Shown here in pieces: positions 11,401-26,400 of a DNA stretch of 64,000 nucleotides. Position numbers and translations under genes: made by a program. Positions within the stretch are counted from its first letter, which is position 1. The number at the start of each line of letters is the position of its first letter. The notes beneath the pieces were generated by a model. The model saw nothing but the letters and a program-made list of their open reading frames with translations, was not told the origin of the DNA and did no database searches. This DNA is from Epiperipatus broadwayi (taxonomy: Eukaryota; Onychophora; Udeonychophora; Euonychophora; Peripatidae), in the NCBI GenBank assembly GCA_028023455.1, contig JAQFVV010006197.1, positions 13,391,254 to 13,455,253 of the forward strand, in the 5' to 3' direction.

Positions 11401-14400
11401 AAAAAATAAATAAATAAATGTAAATGATTTTAAATATATATATATAAAAAGAAATACATCAAATAACATTATTAATAAATTAAGTTGGTCTGATAGGATA
11501 ATATTGCAATCATTTAAATCTGGAAAGTTTTAATTTAATGTTCATTATTTATAAAGTTCTTACGGTTTAAAACAGTTCCTCTTTATCCGTTGCTTGCCAT
11601 GAACGTGAATTCCCACGCCGTCCTAAGATTGGTATTCTGTTGGCCGATTTATTTATCCATCCGGAGGTTTTTGCTTTAACTGGTCCTCAATGTAGAAAAA
11701 CGATAGTTCATTTCTCTTTCTTTCCTAGCAAAACTGAAGGGATTGAATCGTGCGTCTTTTTCAATCCCTTCTCCTTCACTTCCGCACTAACACATATCTC
11801 TCACATCGTAATAATCATAATCACTAACCAATAATTTCCAAACTTGTCCTTTTATATTACTTTGAAAGATTGACTTAACATTACGTCATCGATGTGATGA
11901 TCCTTTTCGTTGAGGTCCGATTTCCCAATGGATTTATTTCATTTGCTAAAAGTTTCTATTGTTTTCCTATCTGACCGATGTTTTTACATTTAAATGCCCA
12001 AGGCTGGTTTACATTTGACTAATTAAATTTATCATTTCCATTTCTGATTAATTAACCTGTTTTCCAAATCAAGGATATATTTAAAGATAAATTTAAAGAT
12101 ATAATTTTATCTCCAAATCTTTTTAAAATTTAGTTTTAAAATACTTTTTCTTTAATAAAGTTTTATTTTAATAATTTTTCATTATCTGTGCGATTTAATA
12201 TATACGAGTTTAAGATGATATTTAATTTCAATTTTTAATTCTTAAAGAAAATTTTTAAATGCGAACTTTTTAATTTACTTTCATGTTTAATAAATAAATA
12301 AAAAAAACAATGTAACGAACGTCTGTGCTCATTACAACATGAAGTTTTGTTATGTGGTTTTCTGAAAGCTATTATTTTTATTAGATGTAATTAAACTTTC
12401 AACTCATTATAAAACTTAGTTTGATCTAATTTGTTATTTTCCTCCATATATATATCTCCATGTTTTCTTCATTCTAGGGTATTTTGTGATCTTTATTTTT
12501 TTTTATTCATTGTAATGGTACATTTTGCTCTTAGAAACATTATTTTTCCTTTTGTAAATGCAATATCATATGTGAAATAAATTCTGCCATTCACTGTTGC
12601 TCCATGGTTTTATGTATATGTAAATTTTTTAATTGTTTTTATTTTTAGTTTTTTTTTTAATTGTTATTTTCTTAAACTTCTAATTAAAAAATTTAGCTCT
12701 GGCCTAAGAAACTATATCAAATGTTCATATGTTCTGTTTCTTTTTTGTTCTATACATAGAAGTATATCCATTTTATTAATTTTTATATATTATAATCTAT
12801 TACAAAATAATTAATTTACTTTTTAAAAATCTTTTCATTTGTTTCTGATCATATTTAAGCTTAAATTGAAGTAGCTGCTGTAAATGTATAATTGCTTATC
12901 TATCATATTTTGTATTATTATAGCATGATTTAAAAACAGGAGAAAAGTTCTATCATAGTGTATACCAATTGTAGATATTGTATAGTGATATTTTATTAAT
13001 AAGATAGCAAAAAATAATTTATCAAGATTGTCAAAAATAGTCTCTTCAACATTTTTTTTCTAATTTTTTGTTTTGAACAATTTTAAGACTGCAAAACTGA
13101 ATGTTAAAATATCTGTTAAGTTTTGCTGCAGACTTGCTCAAGTAAAGCTTCTTCTCTAAGTAATAATAATTTGATTTTTATCTTTTTGGTATGAAATAAT
13201 TTTATAAACATTAGTATTTGCAAAATATTCAACAAGAATTATTCATTTTTTGTCTTTTACAATTATTTGTGTCAAAATGCCAGGGATTAAGATATTTCTT
13301 TCATATTTTTTTTTTGTTCAGTAATCTAATTCAGGATATATAACATAGACTCTAAAATAAAAGTTTAAACAGTACAGTATTTTCCTTTATAAATTTAGAA
13401 AGCTCACTATTTAAAACCTCTATTTTATACTTTATAATAAATAGAAAGAAGGATCCCATGCTATCTTAAAAACATATTAATGACTGTTAATATTTATTGA
13501 CAAATTCTCTCAGTTAAATCATTATTAGTTAATTTAAATTTCTGGAAAACTTTGTTTCTCAAACCAATGTTTATTATTTTTTTACCATAGATTATATTGT
13601 TGAAATTACAATTTTTTTTAACATAAAAAAAAGTAGCACTTTTAGAACAAAAAATATAAAAAAATGAAGCACATATGGTACTAATTCAAGTTTTTTTAAA
13701 ATTATAAATTTAAATCATTTTTAGAATTTATACAAATAATTGCTATTTTTACAACTATTTTTTGCATCTATTTGGTTTTGCTAATCCCCTCTTATTTGCA
13801 TTTACCTCTTCTTGGTGTCAAAAAAAAACATCTATTGAATGTATTTATTTTTAATTAATATTTCCATGTGCATAAATTATTTTTACAACTTTGATCCAAG
13901 ATAAAAATTAATTGTAAGTTGCAGAAATATTATGAAGATATTTTAAAAAAGAAATTTATAAAAAAATTTTGTGAATACCTATAGCTAGTGATTATTGCAT
14001 AATATGTCACATGACTTCTTGATTGTTGTTTTTTTCCCTCAATCATTATGAATCCATAGGGAAACATGTAATGAATGGATTTCTTTTTATTAAAAAAAAT
14101 CTGATATACTAGTTCATTGAAAGTTTAGAACATATCATAACAAAAGAATGACATTTATAATCAAAGAAATTGGCATAGATATATTGCATTATACAATAAT
14201 TTCTGGAATATTATTAGAATAATTTAGTGGGTGACTAATAAAATTTAAAATGAAAATTTGTCAGTTTTTGCCAAGTAGATAAAAATTTTGAATTTTATTA
14301 TTTATGAATTTGTAAATTTAAATATTCAATTAAGTTTATTATTTATGATCAGTTGTAAAAATAATTTGTATATAACTATATAAAATAACATATTGTTTTT

Positions 14401-17400
14401 ATAAATTAATCTATACATATTAGATGTACTTTAAAGTCTATTAAGGCTCATTGTTTTTTTTTTAATGTATATTCAGTTATTTTAGAGAGCCTGTTCTTAA
14501 ACTCTACAAAGAACTTCTGAGATATTCCCAGACATTAAAACTGACAGATAAAAATTTTTATATAAAACGAATTCAACAAGAATTTCTTAAGAATAAAGAT
14601 ATCACCGATGATAAAGATATAGAAAAATGTATAGAGGTAAGATCAAATAATTGGATGTAAAAAATAATAATTTTGGATATAAATTTAAAAAATAAAACAA
14701 GACTAAAACTGCTATTTATTTAATAAAGAAAAAATAAAATTTTTTTTGCAAACTTTATTACTAATATACCAATAAGATTACATACATTTGTTCTAGCAAT
14801 TTTATACAAATGCAAAACTGTCCAAATTAGAGGAATTGAATATAAAATGAGAATTAATTGCTATTCATTGGGTTTGTCAAAATGGATGGGAGAAGAAATA
14901 TTTTTGTTTATTAAGAATAAAACTTGTTTTATTTGCCATAAAGAATATAAGAATGTTTAAAAATCTAATATCAGGAAATCTTATGAAGTTCCTAAAAAAC
15001 TTTTTAATGAATTCAAAGACAAGATGCATCAGGATAAATCAAAAGATTTAACAAAAAAGAAATTAAAAACATTATTGGTTTGTTCAGTAAATAAATGAAA
15101 TAACTGTAAAGATGATATCATAAATTATTCATATTTTTTTTTACTGCTAGTTCTAGATCAATTATTATTAAATGGCATATATTAAGTTTAACACTGTCGA
15201 ATTAATACTTCCAATAAAGATAAAGGTTTTTCCTTGCCTGGAAATACTATGGTATATAGAATTATGATATAACAAATAATCCTTACATTTCCTTCACCGT
15301 AATATACTGCTAATGCACCTGCTTGGTGCATGCAACTCAAATCTAGAAATAAATTAAGAATAAGTGGAACTTAATTTTTTCTGAAATCAATGGAATCCAC
15401 TAATGTTAGGTAAACTAAATGATATTTTGTCAAAATTACTAGAAATATAAAAAATTTAACAAAATAAGTTTATTAATTTTTACCATTAAGCATCACATGA
15501 TCACTATCTGAGTTCAGACCCATATGACTATATAAGCTATTGAGCTTAGATTGAAAATATTTTTGTGTTTTCAATTTCATTCTCATAGTTTTGTAGTTAA
15601 GTAGAGATAAAAGGTGGGTGCTGGAGGATTGCATTAGATCCTAAGATCTAGGTGCAGTGTTCTCAGATCCAAAGCTCATCACTGATGATGGCCACAAGCC
15701 AGAAACTAGTCTGGGGATATTGGATGAGTAGGCATTAGATAGGGATTTTATGCACAAGCCTTCTGGCATCCATTGGTTACTCTGATTGGCACAGGGTGGC
15801 ACTACTGTATGGAGAAAGTTTTCAAAATGTTTTTGTTTTCTGTAATTTCTTCATTTCTGTTTCTGAATTTCAATTCTAGCAAATTCATTATTTTTTTCAT
15901 AAAGTTAGTGTCCCTGATTTTTATTTATCAGAAAAACTTGATAAAATATAAAAAATGATTATTAAAATATTAACTATATTTAGTGGCATGTGCTCCAACA
16001 ATTGTTTTCACTTGTGATATCTAACAGAAATCTTTTTTTTTTTAACCATTGGTTTCAAAAATTGAAAACTGTGTAGATTTTTATAAAAAACAAAATATAT
16101 ATATATGTATTAAATGTGACAGATTTTTGTGTCTAACATGAATAATAATTGAATATCTGATGCATAATACCAAACATCCTAATTTTTGTCGATTTTCTTT
16201 TTGCTTTTTTTTTACATTATAGTGGTAGCTATTTTTTATTTATCCATGTTAATTAATTATGAAATATTTAAATAGCTTAGATTTTTTAATCCAATATTTT
16301 GAACTAATATCTAGAAACTATTGTAAAAATCTGTTGTGCACAACCATTTAACATTATTCATGCTTACAGAAATTGCTCTAATATGAGAAGGAAATGATTA
16401 AATGTAAGTTAGAAAGGTCATGTGAAGCTATGTTTTTTTTTTGAACACTGATTAATATCATATAATCTTTATATTTTTAGAATTAACAATATATAAATAT
16501 ATTGTATATATTTTATTTAAAAATATTTTCATTTCAAGAAATGTATTAAAATCAAATAACTATGTTTTTGAATCTCTTTAATATATGTGTATGCTTTATT
16601 TTTTCTTTTACTTATTCAATAAAATTTATTTGCAGTTATAATAAAATATGAACAGTAATCAGTTGGTTTTTTTAAAATCCTTAATCGTCATTTTTTTCAT
16701 AATTTTTATTTTCCATTTTTCTAAAATTTCTGAATATTTAATTATTTTGCTAGTTATATTTTATAATTTTAGAAATTTCTCCATTCTTAAATTATAGAAA
16801 AATAGAAAGTATACATGTATAGAGAGAAAAATTCAGAATGCTATTAGACAACTTGATGGGAACTGTTAAAAGAGCTTTCCATAAAATTTTTAAATAAAAA
16901 AAAAGTTCATTGGTATGTTATTCAAGAGATCAAATAACATTTGAGCACTGGAAGCTCTTATGTTTGCCAGTCTACCATTGCATTAAATCCTATATGGCAA
17001 TTAGAAAATTAATATACAAGATAATTCAAATAGTATTGCTAGCTTCCAAATGAATAATGAAATTGAATTAAAATTATGTGTATGAGGAAATGAATTTCAA
17101 ACAGCAAAAGAAAGAACATTACAATAAAATAAATGGAACAATTAAAACATTACATAAACTAAATAAATGACCAAATTATATCAAAAAAGTATGATTGTCT
17201 CTGATACAGCAAGCAGTCTGATATCTTTTTTAATACTGATTTATTTAGCATGGCTGGTGCATAGTATTTTCGAGTAATTCAACAACTAAAGCTAAGTAAT
17301 TTATTGATTTAAGCATTGAAGGGAAATTTATAATGTTTTTTTATTGGAGCGGATTTTTTTAAAAACATTACAGTATTAGGCTTGTGGTAATGTGGCTTCT

Positions 17401-20400
17401 TTCACTATTAGTAAAAGATCTTTAATAGAAGTTTTTGTAGATCCTTTTGGTTGGAGTTTTTCATTAATAGATTTATAAGTGATCTACTTAATGAACTGCA
17501 ACTTTCAATGATAAATGCTCTATTACTTTTAGGAAGCACAATCAGTTGTGGCTGTTGTTTTTGCAAAAAAGTTCTCCCTCATAGTTTCATTGCAATCTCT
17601 GAACATGAGTTAGTATGTAAGAATTCAGTGAAAAAATAATCCCTTGTAAATATTAGTAATATTTTAGATGTGCCTATAAAGCATTTTAATATTATATCTG
17701 CCCTGCCTAGTTTAATGCAATAGTGGACTGTAGAGTCAAAGGTCCATGGATTGTATTCAGTTCAGTCACTTTCAGAGCTTGAACATATTATCAACTTTTG
17801 GGTAACAAAGTTTTTGATTATTTTTTGAATTTTAATTCTCAATCTTCATAACTATCATTTCTGTGAAACTGCGCATTTAAACTTCATTGAACTAATTTAT
17901 TCTTATCAATCTTTGATTTATCATCTAAGCCTGTCTGGTAATAATTAACTGTTCTATTTCTAAATCATGTTTATTATCAAGAACTAGCAGCTTGTTCATT
18001 TTATTGATATGAAGCTACTTAAAACATGCATATCTAGAAGCAGATAAGATCTTTCATGTTAACAGGAATTCCAGGATCACAATAACATTCAAAACCATAC
18101 GTTAGAAATTTGTTTGCATTATTCTGCAAAAAATATATCACTTCCAGTAGATTATCAGTCTGAAAAAATATGCAGATATATTCCAAATAATGACAAACTA
18201 TTGCTGATAATAATCAAGTATCATTGAGTCATAATACTTCTTTGCTATGTTAATCTTTTCACACAAAACTTAACATACATGAATTCTAGATTCAATATAA
18301 AACAATTAAAGACTTTATATTAATTAAAGGATCAAACATTAATTAAAGTGTTATAGCAACAAGATTTAAACAGGTTAGAACATACATAGAAATTTATTGA
18401 TTCAAATATTTTTTAAGTGCATTTTTTTGTATTTGTGTAATTTTATTTTCATATTCAGAATCTAGTGTCATTATGTGATTGTAGAAGTAAAATAAATATA
18501 ATTATATATAAGAAGATAATTATCTATTTTAATGGTCAGCTTAGGATATGCAAGTGTAGTGGACATCAATCACAAGAGGGCGCCACTACTGCTAAATAAT
18601 GGCAGTCTTCATTGTATGCCTCACCTACTGATATATATATATAGGAAATTTAAAGTTTACTGGTGAAGATATCCAACCATAAACCCCACAGAGTTCAACA
18701 TCATTACAAGTATTTTATATATCTCTTTTCTAGATCTATTAGAATCTTTAAATTCTTTCATATATTTTATTTATCATAGCATAAGATTGTACAATTGCAG
18801 AACAATGTAATAAAATAAACTTTAGACTAAAATAAAATAATAAATATTTATTAAAAACAACATTCTTTGTGGTTATATTTTACAATTAATTTTTATAATT
18901 TTAAAATTCAGGAAACCTATATCATATATATATATATTAGTGGGCTTTAATTCTAGCATATAAGGTGATATCTCCACATGAATATAACTTTTTCTATACA
19001 TATTTTTGCATACTATATCATGGACCATATATTAATAATCTATCAATAATGTATTTTATTTATATAAATTAATTGGCTGTACATATCAAAATTAAATTAA
19101 TGTGTATGTATAATTATTGTTTCAGAACTTAGTATTACGGCAGGTGAACTTAACACAGATTCTAGTCATGCAAACTTATAATGATCACCTGTGCACCGGT
19201 TAATTATCATCATATAAATAAATAATTAAATACATATCTCATCATTAAATTAACTTTGGGAATACTTCAGAATACATATGAAATAAATGCACAAATCATT
19301 ATTGAATATACTAACATTTTATTTCAAAATCTAAAAACTGTGGCACATAAGTCAATAATATAATGTATGTATGCTTCAAAATGTATATCGGAATGAAGCA
19401 CATATTTTTTTTAAAATATATTATAAATTTTATATAATTATTTCAATATCTTATTTGCCATGTAAATGTATAAATAGCACATATTTCGTACTAGAAATGG
19501 AATCCATTCTTAAACTTCTAAACAATAAATTTAAGTCTAATCTAATTGAATCAACATGTCACAGCTACATCCAAATATTAACTCTAATAGATTACCAACA
19601 AATTCCTAAACTTTCCCCTTTTTTAATTCTTAAATTTTAACAAAATATTTAATCAATATGATAATATTATTGGTTATCAATTTCAGTAAATAATTTTCAC
19701 TTATATATGCATATGCATTAATTGCTTTATAACTTAGATTATATTATAAATAATAATAAAATGTAGTTGAACCTAAATAATTTAAAGGAATAATTATATG
19801 TGAAGTTTAATTCTCATTACTGTCTCAATTTAAAACTTAAAACTAACATAATTATAGTAAAATATTTCATTAAATAAACTCAAAATAATTAAATTTAGAA
19901 TATATATAATCATTATATCAAATATGAGAAGATATTATTCAAAGAATAAATGACAAAATAAAATAATTTTAATTTAAGTATTTTAGATGGAAAACAAGTT
20001 TGCATTGAAGTTTAAATAAAGTTTAGAAAGCCTGTAAATTCAAAATGACTTTTATATGATTACCTAGGATTATTGAAGAGTAGCAGTTCTGATTATTTGA
20101 CTTTCAGCATGTTTCCATGGCAATTTATAATTACAGTTTGAATATTTATTTTCATTTTATATATGTTTATTTCAGAGTTCCATATTATATGAATTCAGGG
20201 TTTACATCTATGATGCAAGATTCTTGGTTTTCTGTAACTATATCTAGTTATCTTTGTCACAATTGAGTTTTCACAAATTTTGAAAGATTTGTTTTGTCGT
20301 AATTGGTTTACATTAATAATACCTTTAATTTATGGTAGATTGGCTTATGTATTGTTAGATGATCCCGAGATCATTTTTACTGATATTGGCTCTACGTTCA

Positions 20401-23400
20401 GAATGGAATTCCCAAGAATCAAATAGTAATTCATACTGAAAACTTCATGGTGCACTTGAGAAGATTTATACTTGTCACATAGTAGCACACAGTTACTTTC
20501 TGACACACATCTATGACATTGTAGGCCAGCAAGAAGAATAAGACAAATTGATTTTTACTACCAGACTATTTTTATTAAATTTTAAATTAAGAGAATATTA
20601 ATTTCTTAACTACTAAGGAAAAGTTATTGTAACAAATTTTCTATTTCTGAAAATGAGTGAAATTTACAAGGAAAAAGAAATAAAAAAATATAATTAGATT
20701 ACACATAACAAGATTATAATTATAATGCTGAGAGAAATTAATTTCTGATAATATATCATATACAATAGAAATTTATTTCTGATTTTTCTAAATTTTAATT
20801 ATTTTACATTAAACCTTAATTTAATTAAATACATCTTGTCTAGTTTTGTTCAAGTTTAGACATTAATTAAACTAAATAAAATTCTTCGTATCTAAAATTA
20901 TATGTGTGTCTATACCCATATATTCACAAAGTTTAATATTTATCTGGTTATACTATTGTGCTAGCCAGCACCTTTGTGTAAGATAAATTTTAGTACCCCG
21001 CCCTATTCTATGAAATAAAATTTGTAAATTAAAAGACATTTTTTCCTATCACTTTCGCAAGAAAATTTTGAAATATATCTTTAGTCATTTAACGTGTTCA
21101 GTAAATATCTTACACATTTTATTCATTTATTTCTATTAAATAAATCTGTAGATTAAAACACATGCTAAAATAAAACATATTTTTAAAAAATATTTTTTGA
21201 AACAATAATTAAATAATATCTTAAAACAAAAATATCTATTTAGTAATGTAAGTGAGATTTTTTTTTTCAAAAGTTTTTATATCATATTTTGGATAATCCT
21301 GCAAAATTATTAGTGGAGATAGAAAATATCTGCTAATAAAATATTTTTTAAATATCTAAGTGTTTTTATCATATTTAAAAGAACCACCATATATTCCCAT
21401 GAAAACTTTGCACTATTCTTCTCCTCTTCTCAGGCCAGCTTTGATATTATATAAGAAATTATATAATATACACTACTTATCTGATTATTAAAATTATTAT
21501 GTACATTCACAATATGATTCTTAGGAATACTTTGTTTCTGTCAAGAGCAAAGAACAAATATAGCCCAGCTTATTTTTATTATTGTTTCTAGATCAATATT
21601 TAGATCAACTTTAACTGGCAGGTCAGTGTTTCATTAAAAGTAGTCCTTGTTGTTTGAAAACCTATTGTAAATCTCTCATGCATAAACTTACTCCTGATTT
21701 CTATTAACAAAATTATATTTTTTCACTAATAAAATATTTACACTATTATTTAACTTTTTACCTATTAAAACTATTATTTATTATATATATAGTCTGATAT
21801 TTTAAATATTTATACTTACATTGTTTATTGATGTAACTTTTATATTTTATTCCTCTAAGATAAGTCCATTTTGAATAGCATGGTTGATCCCATTAACACC
21901 TTCTTGTTAAAAAGAAAGTTTTTTGTTTTCAAAATCTATTCATTATTTTTAAATCGGTACCTCTCAGATACAAAACATGTTTATATTTTTTATTAACAAA
22001 AATACTTTCATTTGTTTTCGTTCAATAATAAAATATTTACACTACTATATTACATTTTTTAATGCTTATTAATAAATCCTATTATACAATTTGTACTTTA
22101 TTTTATAGTTCGACAATTAGGGATTTAGCCAGAATTTATTTAAGGAGAAAAAATTTTAATTTTTCATACTTAGATTGTTATTCAATACATTTTTAGAAGC
22201 AATTAAAATGCCTTGCACATTATTTTATTTGTTCATAGATTATTTTGGATAACTATAAACAAAAAAAAATCAAACACTTGGTTTGTTCTACTAGATGCAT
22301 TTTTTAGACTTTGTCAATAGTGTAATCGTGTAGGAAGTTGCATTAAATAATGTCATTACTATGAAATTTGTTAAGAATTAATTATTTTCACCTGCAGTAA
22401 TATCTTTTTAAAAATTATATTTTTTACTCACTCTGTTTTGCTAAGATTAGGTCTGTAGTGTGGATTATGAATCAATTATGAGTTTTTAGCTAAACAATGC
22501 ATGCATTCAAGAAAAAGCTGTTTACTAAAACATATAAAAAGATAATATGACATCTAAAAAAAAAATTAAAAAAAAGATAATATTGTTATTAAAAATAGAA
22601 AAGGCTATTTAATAAAATATATAATAAAATAATATTGCATAATAATAAAAAAATGAAAAATGTCATTATTAAAAAAATTTAGCATATAACAGGAATCAAT
22701 CCTAGAACTTACATTTCAGAGGCAGCATCTCTATCCCGTACTTTAAATTGAACAACATATTTAAGCTCTGTAAAACATTATTGATAAAGATAATTTTATC
22801 ATATGCAGAATAAGGCAATATTTTAAAAATGAGTTTTATTTTTACATAAATTGTTAATAATAATATAACAAAAACCCACTATTTATAACAAAAATGCCCC
22901 TATTTACAATAACTTACAATATCATTTACATTAAATTGACATTTTTAAATTGATAATAAACATTTTCTGTGATTAATGGATTTCATTATTTTAAACAAAA
23001 GAGTTAAATATGAATAATATTTTTCCCTACCAGCCATACCAATGATCAGACCAAGTGGGTACAAATATATAACCCACAGCCATATATTTCCAGACTGTCT
23101 AACCCCTCCATAACTGCAGGAAGCAACAGTTCCTCTGGGTATATTTTTATTTGAATGGAATGATTCCCAGGCTCCATCTAACAGAGGCTGACTAGAATAT
23201 CCTTAAAAAAAAGAGTTTAAAGCACTTCCAGCTCTTGATTCTCCTAGGGTAGCACAAAGAGTAAGAAACTGGTTTTAATCAGACTATCAGAGCAAATATA
23301 TTTATAATGCACCTATATAATTAACTTTAAATTTACTTAGTACTATTGTGTGTTAATTAAAATGTTATATGATGAGATAAGAAGAGATAAAACTAAGCCA

Positions 23401-26400
23401 AATTGACAAATTAAAATATGTTTATTTCCACATGTACACAACAAAAATAAACATTAACATAATAAGTAAAAAATGAAATAAATAAATTATGGCCTTCTTC
23501 ATTAAGGATTAGTCTATTTCTAGAATAAGGGTAAACAACCCAATTGCAGTTTGTCTAGACATTGCATTTTAGATTTATATTTACCTAGGTTTTTATTGAT
23601 GTAGTTTCATTTCTGGAGTAATCATTCATCTTCCTCAAAGGTAATGGAGTTTACTAGAAGCACTCAGGGCAATCCAGAGTAACTTGTGCACAAAATCTCC
23701 ATCTAGGGCCTACTCATCCAATATTCCCACAGTTAAGAGCAAGCATAAGAAATAGTGATCTCATGATGTTTATTAGCAGCACTCTTATATTCTTTTGGTA
23801 GCTACTTGCTCCTCTTGTTCAGGTTGGCACATATCTGTGTGTTGTTGGCAAATTGGTTTGTATTAACAGGCCTGGATCACAGCAATGGTAGACAAAAGTC
23901 TTTACATCTTCCTCAAAGGTAATGGAGTTTACTAGAAGCACTCAGGGCAATCCAGAGTAACTTGTGCACAAAATCTCCATCTAGGGCCTACTCATCCAAT
24001 ATTCCCACAGTTAAGAGCAAGCATAAGAAATAGTGATCTCATGATGTTTATTAGCAGCACTCTTATATTCTTTTGGTAGCTACTTGCTCCTCGTGTTCAG
24101 GTTGGCACATATCTGTGTGTTGTTGGCAAATTGGTTTGTATTAACAGGCCTGGATCACAGCAATGGTAGACAAAAGTCTTTACTACATATCAGGCATCAG
24201 ATGTTGAAGAAACTAAGTGGTGAAACTCGAAATGAACACTCCTTGGTGGTTTAGCAGTATCTGGGAATTTTTAAATGTCCAAGAATATTGCTATACATTT
24301 GACTGATGATTGAACTTGGTATAGCAAAGCAGCAGTAGAATGAATAATTGACAGTGCACTACTGACTTAACTGACAGCAAAACTCAGCAAATTTTATATA
24401 TTTCTCACAGTAAAACTTATTAGAAGAATGAGAATGAGCATAAAATAATAGGAAATTTGTAGCTTATATATCTTTGTCATCCATTGTCTGCCTAACTGTA
24501 TTATTAATCAATTTTCCAATTTTTTTTATCTTCAAAAAAATTTAATTACAATTTTGATAAATTTATTATCTAATCAGTTGGAAATGTCCAATTTTAATAA
24601 ATTCCGTCTGATTAGATATTTTATATAAATTAGAGATCTTTAATTAGATTGCAAATTATTAAGATTCATTTATTGTTTATACACAAAATTCTTTCAAAAG
24701 TAACTTTATAGTCACTTTTACAGTTACATTTATAATTTATTCTTTTTCTTTTTTTTTTAATAATCCATTGGAAATTTTCTTTTTAGTTAAAAGAGAACAA
24801 ATAAGAGTTTTTTTAAATATTAAATTTAAAATAAATTTCTATATTTTAATAGGTTTTATCCCTTATCTTTTAATTTTATAAAAGTAAAAATATATTTCCA
24901 TTTTTACCTAATATATTTTTTAATTTTTTATTTTAAGAATATATATTTTTTTCTAACTTTTTACTTTTTTTAAGTCATTAAATGTATACACATATATGTG
25001 TGTGTCACATTATCTCCATCCAGTTTAGGAGAAAAATTGTATCAATTCCTTCCCTTAGGCAGTGACCAATTTTAATTCTCTTATTTTCATATTTTCCTTA
25101 AAGATATGTATTATGATGAGTTAGATTTTCAATGAACAAGTTCACAGAGAAGCATCCAACATAAGAACGTTATATGCCCACACAGATCAATTTTGTACTG
25201 ATTAAACTATGTTTAATTTCTTGCAGAAATCATGACTACTGCACGGATCTAATTCTGTGAAATATAGTTGAAAACCAGGGATGTGAAATCTGTGAATGGC
25301 AGGACTATATTGCGCATTTAGCTTACAATATTTTTTATTTATTAACATGGTGGGAATTTTTCTTCCTGCTACACTGTTGATGATGCCTCGACTTCCTCTA
25401 CTGGTGCATCATCATTGTAAACAAACTTGACATATAAACCTATCTGCAGATCAATGTCCTATGAAGAAACCTTTAACCAAACACAAAATTCGATCAGGAA
25501 TTTTTACATGCATATATACACACATTTCGATCTATACTTTTTTTACTAATTGCATGACGTGTACTGAAATAAATTACCTGACTTGTATTATTTTCCCATA
25601 ATGTCTAATATTTAATATTGTTTTCTTTCTTTTATTTTTTCCTTTGAAGTTGCTTTTTTTTTCTATTTATTTTGTCACATTTTGCTGTATTTAAATCATA
25701 GACTTATAAGCTGTGTTACTCATAAATTTTTGTATGTCATTAATCTGATTGGTATTTATAACACTTAATTTAAATTTATTTTCTTTTTTGAAAAGCTTAT
25801 TTGGATGCAAATACAAAAAAAAAAAATCTATTTTAATTAGAAAACGTTTCTATTTTAAAATTATTTTAATACATTTCTTTTTTAACTCATTTTAATATTA
25901 CATAATGCAAAATCATTTTTCCTAGTCAAATCCAATGGTCCAGTTGATTTCTAATTTAGGTTTTATCATGCAGTTCTTTATGTTTTCTCTTCTAATTAAT
26001 TTTAGAGATCAAGCATTGTACTTTCTCTTTTTTATATTACCCTTTGCCACTACAATGGCATTATTATCATAATGATGCACTATAATATAGGAGCCCTCGT
26101 AAATTTGCTGAAATTTTTTGTAAATATGTTTTTCCAAGTGACTCATAGAATTAACCATTATCATGACAGTATAACCCAATCTAAATTTCTGATTAGATTT
26201 TCTTTGTTTCCTTTTCCTTAAATCCACTGGTCTTAAGAGCCTGTTCTTGGTTCTAATAGCATTATTTTCTATATCTATAAGAAGAGGATGGAAATGGAAT
26301 TTAGTTTTTAAAAAATATGGTACATTTTTTCTGAAATTGAGCTGAATCGGTTTAAATTAGAGGATTCATTAACTGACCAATTGATCAAGTTCACTATTTG

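Noticed and set aside
14465-14485. Start of the LYR protein within exon 2
   Set aside because: The only nearby ATG (14465) is out of frame and an in-frame TAA lies at 14463; an upstream exon is needed, and 8407-8417 fits.
17451-17639. 62-codon frame with a Cys-rich stretch (SCGCCFCKK)
   Set aside because: Single short cluster of Cys without metal-binding spacing; inside an intron and not supported by any splice logic.
23627-24182. CRISPR-like array
   Set aside because: Only two long direct units, no spacers and a eukaryotic setting; it is a simple tandem duplication.
25130-25480. Possible third gene after the integrase of element 3
   Set aside because: Slightly less AT-rich, but all frames are short and no motif could be defended.
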